From positions 1 to 36,754 of the forward strand of contig JBBANY010000015.1 in NCBI GenBank assembly GCA_040401695.1: DNA of 36,754 nucleotides, read 5' to 3'. This stretch comes from F1-20-MAGs119 sp040401695. GTDB lineage: Bacteria; Actinomycetota; Acidimicrobiia; Acidimicrobiales; Ilumatobacteraceae. Below the pieces are notes generated by a model, which had not been told where the DNA came from, did no database searches, and saw only the letters and a program-made list of their open reading frames with translations. The first letter of the stretch is position 1; every line of letters begins with the position of its first letter. Of this stretch, positions 16,640-24,092 are shown piece by piece. Both the position numbers and the translations under genes were made by a program.

Positions 16640-17683
16640 ATGAACTACAGACCACTCGGGCGGACCGGCATGCTCGTCTCGCCGTTGTGCCTCGGCAACA
16701 TGATGTTCGGATCGTGGGGCAACGCCGACCACGGCGATTGCGTGCGCATCATCGACCGGGCACTCGATCACGGCATCAACTTCGTCGACACGGCCGACGT
16801 GTACTCGGCGGGGGAGAGCGAGATCATCACCGGCAAGGCGCTCAAAGGCACGAAGCGTGACGGGGTCGTGCTTGCGACGAAGTGTCACTTCCCGCTCGAA
16901 GGCGGACCCTTCTCGACCAACCGCGTTCCGAACACGTGGGGCAACAGCAGGCGCTACATCATGAAGGCCTGTGACGACAGTCTTCGTCGTCTCGGAACCG
17001 ACTGGATCGACCTCTACCAATTGCACCGCCCCGACCCGAACGTCCCGATCGAAGAGTCCTTGTCGGCTCTCAACGATCTCGTGCACATGGGCAAGATCCG
17101 TGCGTTTGGTTGCTCCACTTTTCCCGCCGAACATTTGGTGGAAGCGGCGTGGGTGGCCGACAAGAACAACCTCATTCCCTTCAGTACCGAACAGCCGCCC
17201 TACAGCATCTTCGTGCGGTGGATCGAACGAGACCTGCTGCCGACGTGTCAGAAGCTGAACATGGGCACTTTGGTGTGGAGTCCGCTGAACGGTGGATGGC
17301 TGTCGGGGGCTTACAGGAAGTCAACTGGTCAGCGCAGCGAGGGTCGCGCGGCACGCACGCCCGCGCGCTACGACTTGTCGGATCCCGCGAACCAGCAGAA
17401 GGTCGAACTTGTCGAGTCGCTGGTCGAGATCGCCGACTCGATCGGGGTGTCACTGGCGCACCTGTCGCTGGCGTGGGTGTTGCACCACCCGGGCGTGACT
17501 TCCGCGATCATCGGCCCGCGTGTGATGGAGCACCTCACAACCTTGCTCGGCGCCGAGGACATCACCTTGTCGAGCGAGGTGCTCGACAAGATCGATGCAC
17601 TCGTGGCTCCGGGTCGCACGGTGATGCCCGACGAGGCCCGTTGGGAGACCCCGGCGCTGTCACGTCGCAGCCGTCGCATCTGA
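16640..17683 (+). CDS. Aldo/keto reductase
   Basis: This 347-residue TIM-barrel oxidoreductase begins MNYRPLGRTGMLVSPLCLG, the common start of the AKR11/12-like 'YghZ/PdxI' type. The catalytic tetrad is visible: Asp and Tyr in FVDTADVYSAGESE, Lys in VVLATKCHF and His in LYQLHRPDPN. NADPH-binding parts lie near the end (GVTSAIIGPRVMEHL). Such enzymes reduce aldehydes or ketones with NADPH; the substrate cannot be told. An in-frame leaderless start with a TAGGTT box supports the ATG. It precedes the hydrolase/CoA-transferase genes by 65 nt and may share a metabolic theme with them. Confidence 0.9.
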   Translation: MNYRPLGRTGMLVSPLCLGNMMFGSWGNADHGDCVRIIDRALDHGINFVDTADVYSAGESEIITGKALKGTKRDGVVLATKCHFPLEGGPFSTNRVPNTWGNSRRYIMKACDDSLRRLGTDWIDLYQLHRPDPNVPIEESLSALNDLVHMGKIRAFGCSTFPAEHLVEAAWVADKNNLIPFSTEQPPYSIFVRWIERDLLPTCQKLNMGTLVWSPLNGGWLSGAYRKSTGQRSEGRAARTPARYDLSDPANQQKVELVESLVEIADSIGVSLAHLSLAWVLHHPGVTSAIIGPRVMEHLTTLLGAEDITLSSEVLDKIDALVAPGRTVMPDEARWETPALSRRSRRI

Positions 17684-17748
17684 CCCGTTGCTGCGCGTCT
17701 GACCGGCGCGCGTTTGACCGCCGACGTCGCGTCGGTGAAACTTGCAGG

Positions 17749-18642
17749 ATGCCGAGAGTCGGGGTTTCCACAGGAATAGAGATCGAGTACGAAACGTTCG
17801 GATCGGCTTCCCAGCCCACCGTGTTGTTGGTGTCGGGTTTCACCGCGCAGATGCTCATGTGGCCCGCCGACTTCTGCCGAATCATCGCCGACGCCGGCTT
17901 CCACGTCGTTCGGTTCGACAACCGGGACTGCGGCCTGAGTACCAAACTCGACGGGAGGGCGGTCGACACCGACGGGGTCATCCGTGCGGCACTTCTCGAC
18001 GATCCGGTACCCGCGGTGCCTTACAACCTCTCCGACATGGCGGCCGATGCAGTCGGCCTGCTCGATGCCCTCGGTGTCGAATCCGCCCACGTCGTTGGTG
18101 GCTCGATGGGCGGGATGATCGTGCAGATCATGGCGATCGAGCACCCGACGCGCGTCGCCTCGTTGACGTCGATCATGTCGAATTCGGGTGAACCTGAATA
18201 CGGCCAACCCACCCCCGAGGCGATGGAGGCGCTCGTCGCACCTCCGCCCACCGATCGCGCCGCCTACATCGAGTCGTCGAAAAACTGGATGGTCTGGCAG
18301 TCGAAGAAGCACGCGACCGTCGAGCAGAACCAGACCGATGCCGCGGCATCGTTCGACCGCGCCTTCTATCCCGAAGGTGCACCGCGGCAGTTGGCGGCCA
18401 TTTATGCGAGTGGTCGTCGTACCGACGGAATGCGTGGAATCACGGCCCCGACACTCGTCATTCATGGAACCGACGACACCTTGATCGCGCCGAGTGGCGG
18501 CCAACGCGCGGCCGAACTGATTCCCAATGCGCGTCTCGACATGATCACCGACATGGGCCACGACCTGCCGCGTGCGTTGTGGCCACGCATCACCGAATCG
18601 ATCATCTCGCACCTGAAGGAGGCGCCGTGCCCGGTCCGCTGA
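17749..18642 (+). CDS. Alpha/beta hydrolase
   Basis: This 297-residue protein has the oxyanion region LLVSGFTAQMLMW, RFDNRDCGLST and nucleophile elbow GGSMGGM (Ser). Asp lies in VIHGTDDTLI and His in DMGHDLP, giving a complete catalytic triad. It resembles esterases, lipases and haloperoxidase-like hydrolases of the 'aromatic/epoxide' type. The frame is open far upstream into the aldo/keto reductase, but homology begins at about GVSTGIEIEYETFG, so I chose ATG 17749 (MPRVG). The 3' end overlaps the CoA-transferase gene by 16 nt, so the two are probably coupled. The substrate is unknown. Confidence 0.87.
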   Translation: MPRVGVSTGIEIEYETFGSASQPTVLLVSGFTAQMLMWPADFCRIIADAGFHVVRFDNRDCGLSTKLDGRAVDTDGVIRAALLDDPVPAVPYNLSDMAADAVGLLDALGVESAHVVGGSMGGMIVQIMAIEHPTRVASLTSIMSNSGEPEYGQPTPEAMEALVAPPPTDRAAYIESSKNWMVWQSKKHATVEQNQTDAAASFDRAFYPEGAPRQLAAIYASGRRTDGMRGITAPTLVIHGTDDTLIAPSGGQRAAELIPNARLDMITDMGHDLPRALWPRITESIISHLKEAPCPVR

Positions 18643-19784
18643 ACGGCTATCGCGTCATAGAGATCGCTGGCATCGGACCCGGTCCGTTCGCCGCGATGTT
18701 GTTGTCAGACCTCGGTGCCGAGGTGGTGCGCGTCGAACGCGCCCAGTCCGTGCGCGGCCCGGCGCCCGACACCCCGCATTTCGACATTCTTTTGCGTGGG
18801 CGACGCAATATCGCCATCGACCTGAAGAACCCCGACGGGGTCGAGGCGCTTCTTGCGCTCGTTGAATCCGCCGACGCCATCATCGAAGGATTCCGGCCGG
18901 GCGTCATGGAGCGACTCGGCGTCGGGCCCGACGTGTGCCTGGCCCGCAACCCGCGCATCGTGTTCGGTCGCATGACCGGTTGGGGTCAAAACGGGATGTA
19001 CGGACAAGCGGCCGGACACGACATCAACTACATCGCCCTCGCGGGTGCGCTTGCGCACTTCGGTCGTGCGGGCGAGATGCCGACGCCGCCGTTGAACATG
19101 GTGGGCGACTTCGGCGGCGGTGGCATGTTCCTCGCGCTCGGCGTCGTCGCCGCGCTGTTGGAGGCGCAGAAGAGCGGCAAGGGCCAGGTGGTCGACACCG
19201 CGATGGTCGATGGCACCGCAATTCTCATGACCATGTTCTGGGCGATGAAGAACGTCGGTCTATTCGACGAGAACGCCCCGGGTACGAACCTCCTCGACAC
19301 CGGCGCGCACTTCTACGACGTCTACCGATGCAAGGACGGTCGCTACGTGTCGCTCGGTTCGATCGAGCCACAGTTCTATGCCGAGTTGATGCGTCTTACC
19401 GGTCTCGATGGTGACGGCGAATTCGCCAAGCAGATGGATCGGGCGCAGTGGCCGCACCTGAAGTCGCGACTCACCGAGGTGTTCCTGCAAAAGACCCAAG
19501 CCGAGTGGTGCGCGATCATGGAGGCGACCGATGTCTGCTTCGCTCCGGTGCTCACGATGAGCGAGGCCGCGCGGCACCCCCACAACGTCGAGCGCAAGAC
19601 GTTCGTCGAGCATCACGGTGTCACGCAGCCGGCGCCCGCACCGCGTTTTTCGCGCACGTCGGGTGAGCTCACACTCGCTCCGGCCCATGCCGGGCAGAAC
19701 TCGCGCGAAGTGCTCGAACGGTGGGGTTTCGCCGCCGACCGTGTCGAGGCGCTGCTCGCGTCGGGTGCGGTGAAGCAAGCCTGA
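18627..19784 (+). CDS. CaiB/BaiF CoA-transferase family, alpha-methylacyl-CoA racemase type
   Basis: This 385-residue protein begins PGPLNGYRVIEIAGIGPGPFAAMLLSDLGAEVVRVER, the classic family III start. It contains the racemase residues His in AGHDINYIALAG and Asp in NMVGDFGGG. The C-terminus (ATDVCFAPVLTMSEA) also fits alpha-methylacyl-CoA racemases, such as mycobacterial Mcr, rather than CoA transferases, which carry a catalytic Asp in another position. It would epimerise 2-methyl-branched acyl-CoAs for beta-oxidation of branched fatty acids or sterol side chains. I chose GTG 18627 because AAGGAGG lies just upstream. Its stop overlaps the start of the next gene (TGATG). Confidence 0.9.
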   Translation: MPGPLNGYRVIEIAGIGPGPFAAMLLSDLGAEVVRVERAQSVRGPAPDTPHFDILLRGRRNIAIDLKNPDGVEALLALVESADAIIEGFRPGVMERLGVGPDVCLARNPRIVFGRMTGWGQNGMYGQAAGHDINYIALAGALAHFGRAGEMPTPPLNMVGDFGGGGMFLALGVVAALLEAQKSGKGQVVDTAMVDGTAILMTMFWAMKNVGLFDENAPGTNLLDTGAHFYDVYRCKDGRYVSLGSIEPQFYAELMRLTGLDGDGEFAKQMDRAQWPHLKSRLTEVFLQKTQAEWCAIMEATDVCFAPVLTMSEAARHPHNVERKTFVEHHGVTQPAPAPRFSRTSGELTLAPAHAGQNSREVLERWGFAADRVEALLASGAVKQA

Positions 19785-20578
19785 TGGGCACGCTCGTCTG
19801 CTTTCACGCGCACCCCGACGACGAGGCGATTGCCACTGGTGGATCCATGGCGCGCGCCGCGAAGGAAGGTCACACCGTCGTCCTCGTCGTTGCCACCGGC
19901 GGCGAACACGGCGAGGTGCCGGCTGACCTTGCGCCCGGCGAAACCCTCGCCGACCGGCGTCGCCGTGAGACCGAGGCATCGTGTGCCGAACTTGGTGTTG
20001 CGCACATCGAGTGGTTGGGTTACCGCGACAGCGGCATGACGGGCTGGGAGCAGAACGGCCATGACGGCGCGTTCATCGCGGCATCGGTAGAGGAGGCCGC
20101 CGCGCGGCTGGCCGGGATGCTCCGCAAACACGGTGCCGACGTCCTCACGGTGTACGACTGGCACGGCAACTACGGCCACCCCGACCACATCATGGTTCAC
20201 AAGGTCGGCCACCGGGCCGCCGAACTTGCAGGGGTTGCCCACGTCTATGAAGCAACGATGAACCGTGACAACATGCGCCGCATGCGAGACCAGGCGCGTG
20301 CCGCGGGGCTCATCGACCCGGAAGACGACTGGGACCCGGATGGTCCCGCCGACGACGGCAACCCGATGGGTCTGCTCGAAAGCGAACTCACGCACCGCAT
20401 CGATGTCACCGACTTCGTCGACGTGAAGCGGCGTGCGATTCAAAGCCACCGCAGTCAGATCACGGATACGGGTTGGTTCGCCAAGATGCCCGAGGACGCA
20501 TTCCGTATGGCCTTCGGTGCCGAGTGGTACCGCAAGGCGGGCGACGCCGGGCCGTTGCGCGACGGCTGGTTCTTCTGA
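19784..20578 (+). CDS. LmbE/PIG-L-type zinc deacetylase or amidase (Mca/MshB-like)
   Basis: This 264-residue protein begins MGTLVCFHAHPDDEAIATGG; the HPDDE motif (10-14) and the later WHGNYGHPDH give the zinc-binding His/Asp/His set. The family includes MshB (mycothiol biosynthesis) and Mca (mycothiol S-conjugate amidase). The RYRDSGM-like segment (LGYRDSGMTGWE) and the internal MNRDNMRRMRD insert resemble both, and I cannot decide. The ATG lies in the TGATG overlap with the CoA-transferase gene, and its own stop overlaps the next gene the same way, so translation is coupled along the set. Other LmbE proteins act on antibiotics or lipid sugars. Confidence 0.82.
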   Translation: MGTLVCFHAHPDDEAIATGGSMARAAKEGHTVVLVVATGGEHGEVPADLAPGETLADRRRRETEASCAELGVAHIEWLGYRDSGMTGWEQNGHDGAFIAASVEEAAARLAGMLRKHGADVLTVYDWHGNYGHPDHIMVHKVGHRAAELAGVAHVYEATMNRDNMRRMRDQARAAGLIDPEDDWDPDGPADDGNPMGLLESELTHRIDVTDFVDVKRRAIQSHRSQITDTGWFAKMPEDAFRMAFGAEWYRKAGDAGPLRDGWFF

Positions 20579-21144
20579 TGCCGCGACTTCACCTCGTCCG
20601 ACACGGACGAGCAGCGGCAGGTTGGAACGTCGATCCTGACCCGGCGCTCGACGACCTCGGCCAACGTCAGGCGCGCGAGGTGTCCGACAAGTTGTTCGGT
20701 CTCGGGCCGTTGTCCGTGTTGTCGAGTCCTCTGCGGCGGTGCCGCGAGACCTCGCAACCGTTGGTCGCACGATGGGGTGTCGAGGCGCGCATCGAACCAC
20801 GAGTCGCAGAAATTCCGTCACCCGAAGGGCACACCCTCGAAACGAGAATTGATTGGCTTCGTTCTGCGATGGCGGGCACGTGGGCGCAAGTGGTTGCATC
20901 CGACGGCCAGCGCTACGCCGACTATCGAGCCAACCTTCTCGACGCCCTTGCATCGATGTCCACCGACACCGTGGTTTTCAGTCACTTCATCGCGATCAAC
21001 GTCGTGATCGGTGCGGCAACCGGCGACGACCGGATGGTGATCGCAAGTCTCGACAACTGCTCGGTCACGACGGTGACGTCCGATGGTCGCGGGGGATTCA
21101 CCATCGAAGCGATGGGCAACGAAGCAGACACCCTCATTCGCTAG
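20578..21144 (+). CDS. Histidine phosphatase family protein (phosphoglycerate-mutase-like)
   Basis: This 188-residue protein has the phospho-histidine motif LHLVRHGRA (His9 and Arg8), then LSSPLRRCRETS and the second catalytic His in VVFSHFIAINVVIG. It is a small acid-phosphatase-like enzyme of the branch that includes SixA, CobC and Rv2419c-type phosphatases; its substrate is not evident. The start codon overlaps the LmbE stop (TGATG). The TAG stop doubles as the start of the -10 box of the next gene. Confidence 0.86.
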   Translation: MPRLHLVRHGRAAAGWNVDPDPALDDLGQRQAREVSDKLFGLGPLSVLSSPLRRCRETSQPLVARWGVEARIEPRVAEIPSPEGHTLETRIDWLRSAMAGTWAQVVASDGQRYADYRANLLDALASMSTDTVVFSHFIAINVVIGAATGDDRMVIASLDNCSVTTVTSDGRGGFTIEAMGNEADTLIR

Positions 21145-21147
21145 ATT
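21142..21147 (+). promoter_or_regulatory. -10 box of the small membrane protein gene, overlapping a stop codon
   Basis: TAGATT begins with the TAG stop of the histidine phosphatase gene and ends 6 nt before the GTG at 21154. Confidence 0.6.
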
Positions 21148-21153
21148 CATCCC

Positions 21154-21525
21154 GTGCTCGCTTTGCTCCTCCGCGATTTCCACGAGAACTGGTCGTGGTT
21201 CATGATCATCGGGAATGGTCTCGCGGGTCTCTGGTCGCTCGCCGCCCACAAGTGGGAGTCGCTTCGGTCGCGGGCGCTGTGGTGGTTCATCGCGGTTGCC
21301 GAAGTCGCAGTGTTCGTTCAGGTGGCACTCGGCGTTGCTCTCGTCAACAAGTACAAACTCGAGTTCCCGGCATTCCATGCCTTCTACGGCTTCGTCGCCA
21401 TCATCGCCGTCGCGATCATCTACTCGTATCGCAACCAAATGAAAAAGAAGCTTTACCTGCTCTACGGCGGGGGAGGACTCTTCTTGATGGGCCTCGGGAT
21501 CCGGGCCCTCCTCGTCGGCCAATAG
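21154..21525 (+). CDS. Small four-helix membrane protein, unknown function
   Basis: This 123-residue protein has about four membrane segments (WFMIIGNGLAGLWSLAA, LWWFIAVAEVAVFVQVALGVAL, AFYGFVAIIAVAIIYSY, LFLMGLGIRALLVG). They are split by short loops with positive charge (NQMKKKLY) facing the cytoplasm. I do not recognise a named family, though similar small proteins occur in actinobacteria. A GTG start with a leaderless -10 box supports the reading frame. It ends just before a long inverted repeat and converges on pckG. Confidence 0.75.
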   Translation: MLALLLRDFHENWSWFMIIGNGLAGLWSLAAHKWESLRSRALWWFIAVAEVAVFVQVALGVALVNKYKLEFPAFHAFYGFVAIIAVAIIYSYRNQMKKKLYLLYGGGGLFLMGLGIRALLVGQ

Positions 21526-21533
21526 CCAAGTGT

Positions 21534-21580
21534 TTCTCGGTGCATGGCTACCCGAAAAACGGGTAGCCATGCACCGAGAA
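21534..21580. repeat. 21-bp perfect inverted repeat with an AAAAA loop, between convergent genes
   Basis: The arms at 21534-21554 and 21560-21580 are perfectly complementary over 21 bp and flank AAAAA (21555-21559). It sits in the 80-nt gap between the small membrane protein and pckG. No T-tract follows on either strand, so it is not a canonical intrinsic terminator. It may be a U-less bidirectional terminator of the kind proposed in actinobacteria, or a dispersed palindromic element. I saw no second copy in the window. Confidence 0.85.
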
Positions 21581-21605
21581 CCCTAAGTTGGGGCGCCGAG
21601 AAGGC

Positions 21606-23402
21606 TCAGGCGTTGGCGAGGGACTTGTCGAGTGAGTCGAGCGACTCGAGCAGTTGGTTCGGCAACTTCGGCCCGAACGCCGCGTAGTGCTCGCGGATCT
21701 GTGGAATCGCTTCGCGCCATCCGGTGACGTCGACGGAGAGAATCTCCTCGAGATCGGCCGCGTTGACCGACAAACCGCTCGTGTCGAGATCGGTCGGCGT
21801 CGGCAGGAATCCGATCGGTGTTTCGACGGCCTTCGCAGATCCGTCGACTCGTTCGAACACCCACTTGAGAACACGGCTGTTCTCGCCGTAGCCGGGCCAC
21901 AGGAAGCGGCCATCCTCGTCGCGGCGGAACCAGTTGACGAAGAAGATCTGGGGCAGATTCTCCGCCTTGCCGCGCGAACCGACGCGCAGCCAGTGTCCGA
22001 AGTAGTCGGCCATGTTGTATCCGCAGAACGGCAACATGGCCATGGGGTCGAAGCGCAGTTTGCCCACGGCGCCGGCCTGTGCGGCCGTCGTTTCCGAGGC
22101 CATGATCGAGCCGAGGAACACCCCGTGCGCCCAGTCGAATGCCTGCGTCACCAGCGGAACGGTGGTGCGGCGGCGTCCGCCGAAGAGGATCGCCGAGATC
22201 GGAACACCACGCGGGTCTTCCCACTCGGACGCGATCGACGGACACTGCGATGCGGGCGCGGTGAAACGCGCATTCGGATGTGCAGCAGGAGTTTCCGTCT
22301 CGGGCGTCCAGGCATTGCCGCGCCAGTCGGTTGCGCGGGCCGGCGCATCGTCGCTCATGCCCTCCCACCACACGTCGCCCTCGGGGGTGAGCGCTGTGTT
22401 CGTGAAGAGGCAGTTGCCCCACAGCGTTTCCATCGCGTTCGCGTTGGTGTCGTATCCGGTGCCCGGCGCGACGCCGAAGAAGCCGGCCTCGGGGTTGATG
22501 GCATAGAGGCGGCCGTCGTCTCCGAACTTCATCCAGCAGATGTCGTCGCCGATGGTCTCGGCCTTCCAGCCCGGGATCGTCGGAACGAGCATCGCGAGGT
22601 TCGTCTTGCCGCACGCCGACGGGAACGCCGCGGCGATGTACTTGGAGACGCCCTTCGGGTTCGTCAGCTTGAGGATCAGCATGTGCTCGGCGAGCCAACC
22701 GTCGTCACGTGCCATCACCGACGCGATGCGCAGCGCGAAACACTTCTTGCCGAGCAATGCATTGCCGCCGTACCCCGAGCCGTAGCTCCAGATCTCGCGC
22801 GTCTCGGGGAAGTGGACGATGTACTTGTTGTCGGGGTTGCACGGCCAGGCGACGTCGGCCTGACCCGCCGCGAGGGGGGCGCCGACCGAGTGCACACAGG
22901 GAACCCACTGGCTGTCGCCGAGGACGTCGAGTGCACCCTGGCCCATTCGCGTCATGATGCGCATGCTGACCGCGACGTAGGCCGAGTCGGTGAGCTGCAC
23001 GCCGATGTGGGCGATGGGCGACCCGAGTGGTCCCATCGAGAACGGCACGACGTACATCGTGCGACCCTTCATCGCGCCCTTGTACAGGGACTTCAACTCT
23101 TGGCGCATCTCGTCGGGGTGGCGCCAGTTGTTGTTCGGTCCGGCATCGGCGGCATCCTTCGAGCAGATGAACGTGCGGTCTTCGACGCGCGCAACGTCAC
23201 CCGGGTCGGAATGCGCCCAGTAGCTGTTCGGACGCTTCGCTTCGTCGAGCTTCGTAAAGGTTCCCGCATCGACGAGTAGTTGACACAGACGGTCGTACTC
23301 TTCCGCACTGCCGTCACACCAATAGATGTCACTCGGCTCGAGAACTGCAGCCCAGTCCTTGACCCACTGCTGCAGTTTGGCGTTCTTGGTGGTGGCGCTC
23401 AC
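21606..23402 (-). CDS. pckG: Phosphoenolpyruvate carboxykinase (GTP)
   Basis: This 598-residue enzyme interconverts oxaloacetate and PEP with GTP, at the junction of the TCA cycle and gluconeogenesis. The GTP-type signature is clear: VPFSMGPLGSPIAHIGVQLTD, FPSACGKTNLAM (P-loop with catalytic Cys, about 262-270), GDDICWMKFGDDGRLYAINPE and GFFGVAPGT. Manganese- and OAA-binding stretches such as WEDPRGVPISAILFGGRR and FVNWFRRDEDGRFLWPGYGENSR follow. Length is standard. The GTG start at 23402 has AAGGAGG about 5 nt upstream on the minus strand. The gene is monocistronic, flanked by terminator-like structures. Confidence 0.97.
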   Translation of the reverse strand: MSATTKNAKLQQWVKDWAAVLEPSDIYWCDGSAEEYDRLCQLLVDAGTFTKLDEAKRPNSYWAHSDPGDVARVEDRTFICSKDAADAGPNNNWRHPDEMRQELKSLYKGAMKGRTMYVVPFSMGPLGSPIAHIGVQLTDSAYVAVSMRIMTRMGQGALDVLGDSQWVPCVHSVGAPLAAGQADVAWPCNPDNKYIVHFPETREIWSYGSGYGGNALLGKKCFALRIASVMARDDGWLAEHMLILKLTNPKGVSKYIAAAFPSACGKTNLAMLVPTIPGWKAETIGDDICWMKFGDDGRLYAINPEAGFFGVAPGTGYDTNANAMETLWGNCLFTNTALTPEGDVWWEGMSDDAPARATDWRGNAWTPETETPAAHPNARFTAPASQCPSIASEWEDPRGVPISAILFGGRRRTTVPLVTQAFDWAHGVFLGSIMASETTAAQAGAVGKLRFDPMAMLPFCGYNMADYFGHWLRVGSRGKAENLPQIFFVNWFRRDEDGRFLWPGYGENSRVLKWVFERVDGSAKAVETPIGFLPTPTDLDTSGLSVNAADLEEILSVDVTGWREAIPQIREHYAAFGPKLPNQLLESLDSLDKSLANA

Positions 23403-23455
23403 GCGTCCTCCTTGGCGGGGATTTTCGATCGGGGGGTGCCGAGATTTTCGGACGG

Positions 23456-23487
23456 AAAAACTCAGTGGGAAAACGATAAACCCTGAG
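23456..23487 (-). terminator. Probable terminator of the rpmB/cold-shock genes, overlapping a candidate pckG -10 box
   Basis: On the minus strand, CTCAGGG pairs with CCCACTGAG (one bulged base) across an 11-nt loop and is followed by TTTTT (23456-23460). The loop includes TATCGT (minus strand of 23473-23478), which is also a candidate pckG -10 box with about 70 nt of leader. One sequence may serve both roles. Confidence 0.5.
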
Positions 23488-23517
23488 GGGCTGCAGCGAG
23501 AACTTCGGGTGAACCGG

Positions 23518-23739
23518 TCAGAAGCCGGGGGTGCCCATGTCGGACTCGGAACCGAGGCTCAGGCGCGTTGCCCGACCCTCGGAATCGAGGGCGAAAACCA
23601 CGCGCTGGCCCTGCCGCAGCATGCGGAAGATCGATCCTTCGAGCGCATTGGGGGCGAGGTTGTACTCGCTGAGATCTTTGTCACTGATGACAACGCCATC
23701 GCCCGACCCCGGGTCGTAGGCCTTGATGATCCCTTGCAT
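23518..23739 (-). CDS. Cold-shock-domain-like small protein
   Basis: This 73-residue protein reads MQGIIKAYDPGSGDGVVISD, with a later FRMLRQGQRVVFALDSEGRATRL. The G-x-I-K-x-Y/F start, the G-D-G-x-V/I turn and the Q-G-Q-R-V-x-F strand match the cold-shock OB fold. The RNP1-type aromatic cluster (KGFGFI/VFVH) is only partly kept, so its nucleic-acid grip may differ from CspA. It lies 34 nt after rpmB on the same strand and may be co-transcribed. I see no strong ribosome binding site. The frame continues upstream without homology, so the ATG at 23739 is the start. Confidence 0.75.
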   Translation of the reverse strand: MQGIIKAYDPGSGDGVVISDKDLSEYNLAPNALEGSIFRMLRQGQRVVFALDSEGRATRLSLGSESDMGTPGF

Positions 23740-23773
23740 GTGGTGCAGTCTCGCAGACTTCGGTCGCGGCGGA

Positions 23774-23968
23774 CTAGCGGCCGGCCTTGACGACCTTGCC
23801 GGACTTGATGCAACCGGTGCACACGTAGAGACGCTTGGGCGCGCCACCGACGAGCGCACGGATGCGCTGGATGTTCGGGTTCCAGCGGCGCTTGGTGCGC
23901 ACATGCGAGTGCGACACCGACATGCCCCACGAGGGGCCCTTACCGCAGACCTGACACTTAGCCGACAT
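23774..23968 (-). CDS. rpmB: 50S ribosomal protein L28 (bL28), zinc-binding form
   Basis: This 64-residue protein has MSAKCQVCGKGPSWGMSVSHSH, then TKRRWNPNIQRIRALVGG and VCTGCIKSGKV. The two CxxC pairs (Cys5/Cys8 and Cys50/Cys53) mark the zinc-ribbon form of bL28, the usual type under zinc-replete conditions. The start at 23968 has a TAGCCT box 8 nt upstream on the minus strand. It is divergent from the fakA-like gene, as in many Gram-positive genomes. Confidence 0.96.
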   Translation of the reverse strand: MSAKCQVCGKGPSWGMSVSHSHVRTKRRWNPNIQRIRALVGGAPKRLYVCTGCIKSGKVVKAGR

Positions 23969-23976
23969 GAGAGACG

Positions 23977-23982
23977 AGGCTA
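23977..23982 (-). promoter_or_regulatory. -10 box of rpmB (leaderless or short leader)
   Basis: TAGCCT on the minus strand ends 8 nt before the rpmB ATG; no ribosome binding site is visible between them. Confidence 0.5.
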
Positions 23983-24079
23983 ACAGCGCACCTTCCGAGG
24001 CCCAACCAGCCGGGCCCCGTTTCCCCGCGTTGTCCGAGCCCGATTCGAGATGGGGAACGCCCGTGCCGTGTCGAATCAT

Positions 24080-24085
24080 TACGAT
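24080..24085 (+). promoter_or_regulatory. -10 box of the fakA-like gene (leaderless)
   Basis: TACGAT ends 7 nt before the GTG at 24093, the same hexamer as at kgd. The spacing fixes the start codon, because the frame stays open further upstream. Confidence 0.65.
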
Positions 24086-24092
24086 CTGCCCC

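Noticed and set aside
17110..17748. Upstream extension of the alpha/beta hydrolase to a 510-residue protein
   Set aside because: The extra part overlaps the aldo/keto reductase in another frame and has no hydrolase homology; the ATG at 17749 gives a normal family length.
23967..24092. Longer start of the fakA-like protein
   Set aside because: The extra 42 residues include the rpmB promoter region and have no homology; a -10 box 7 nt before the GTG at 24093 fixes the start.
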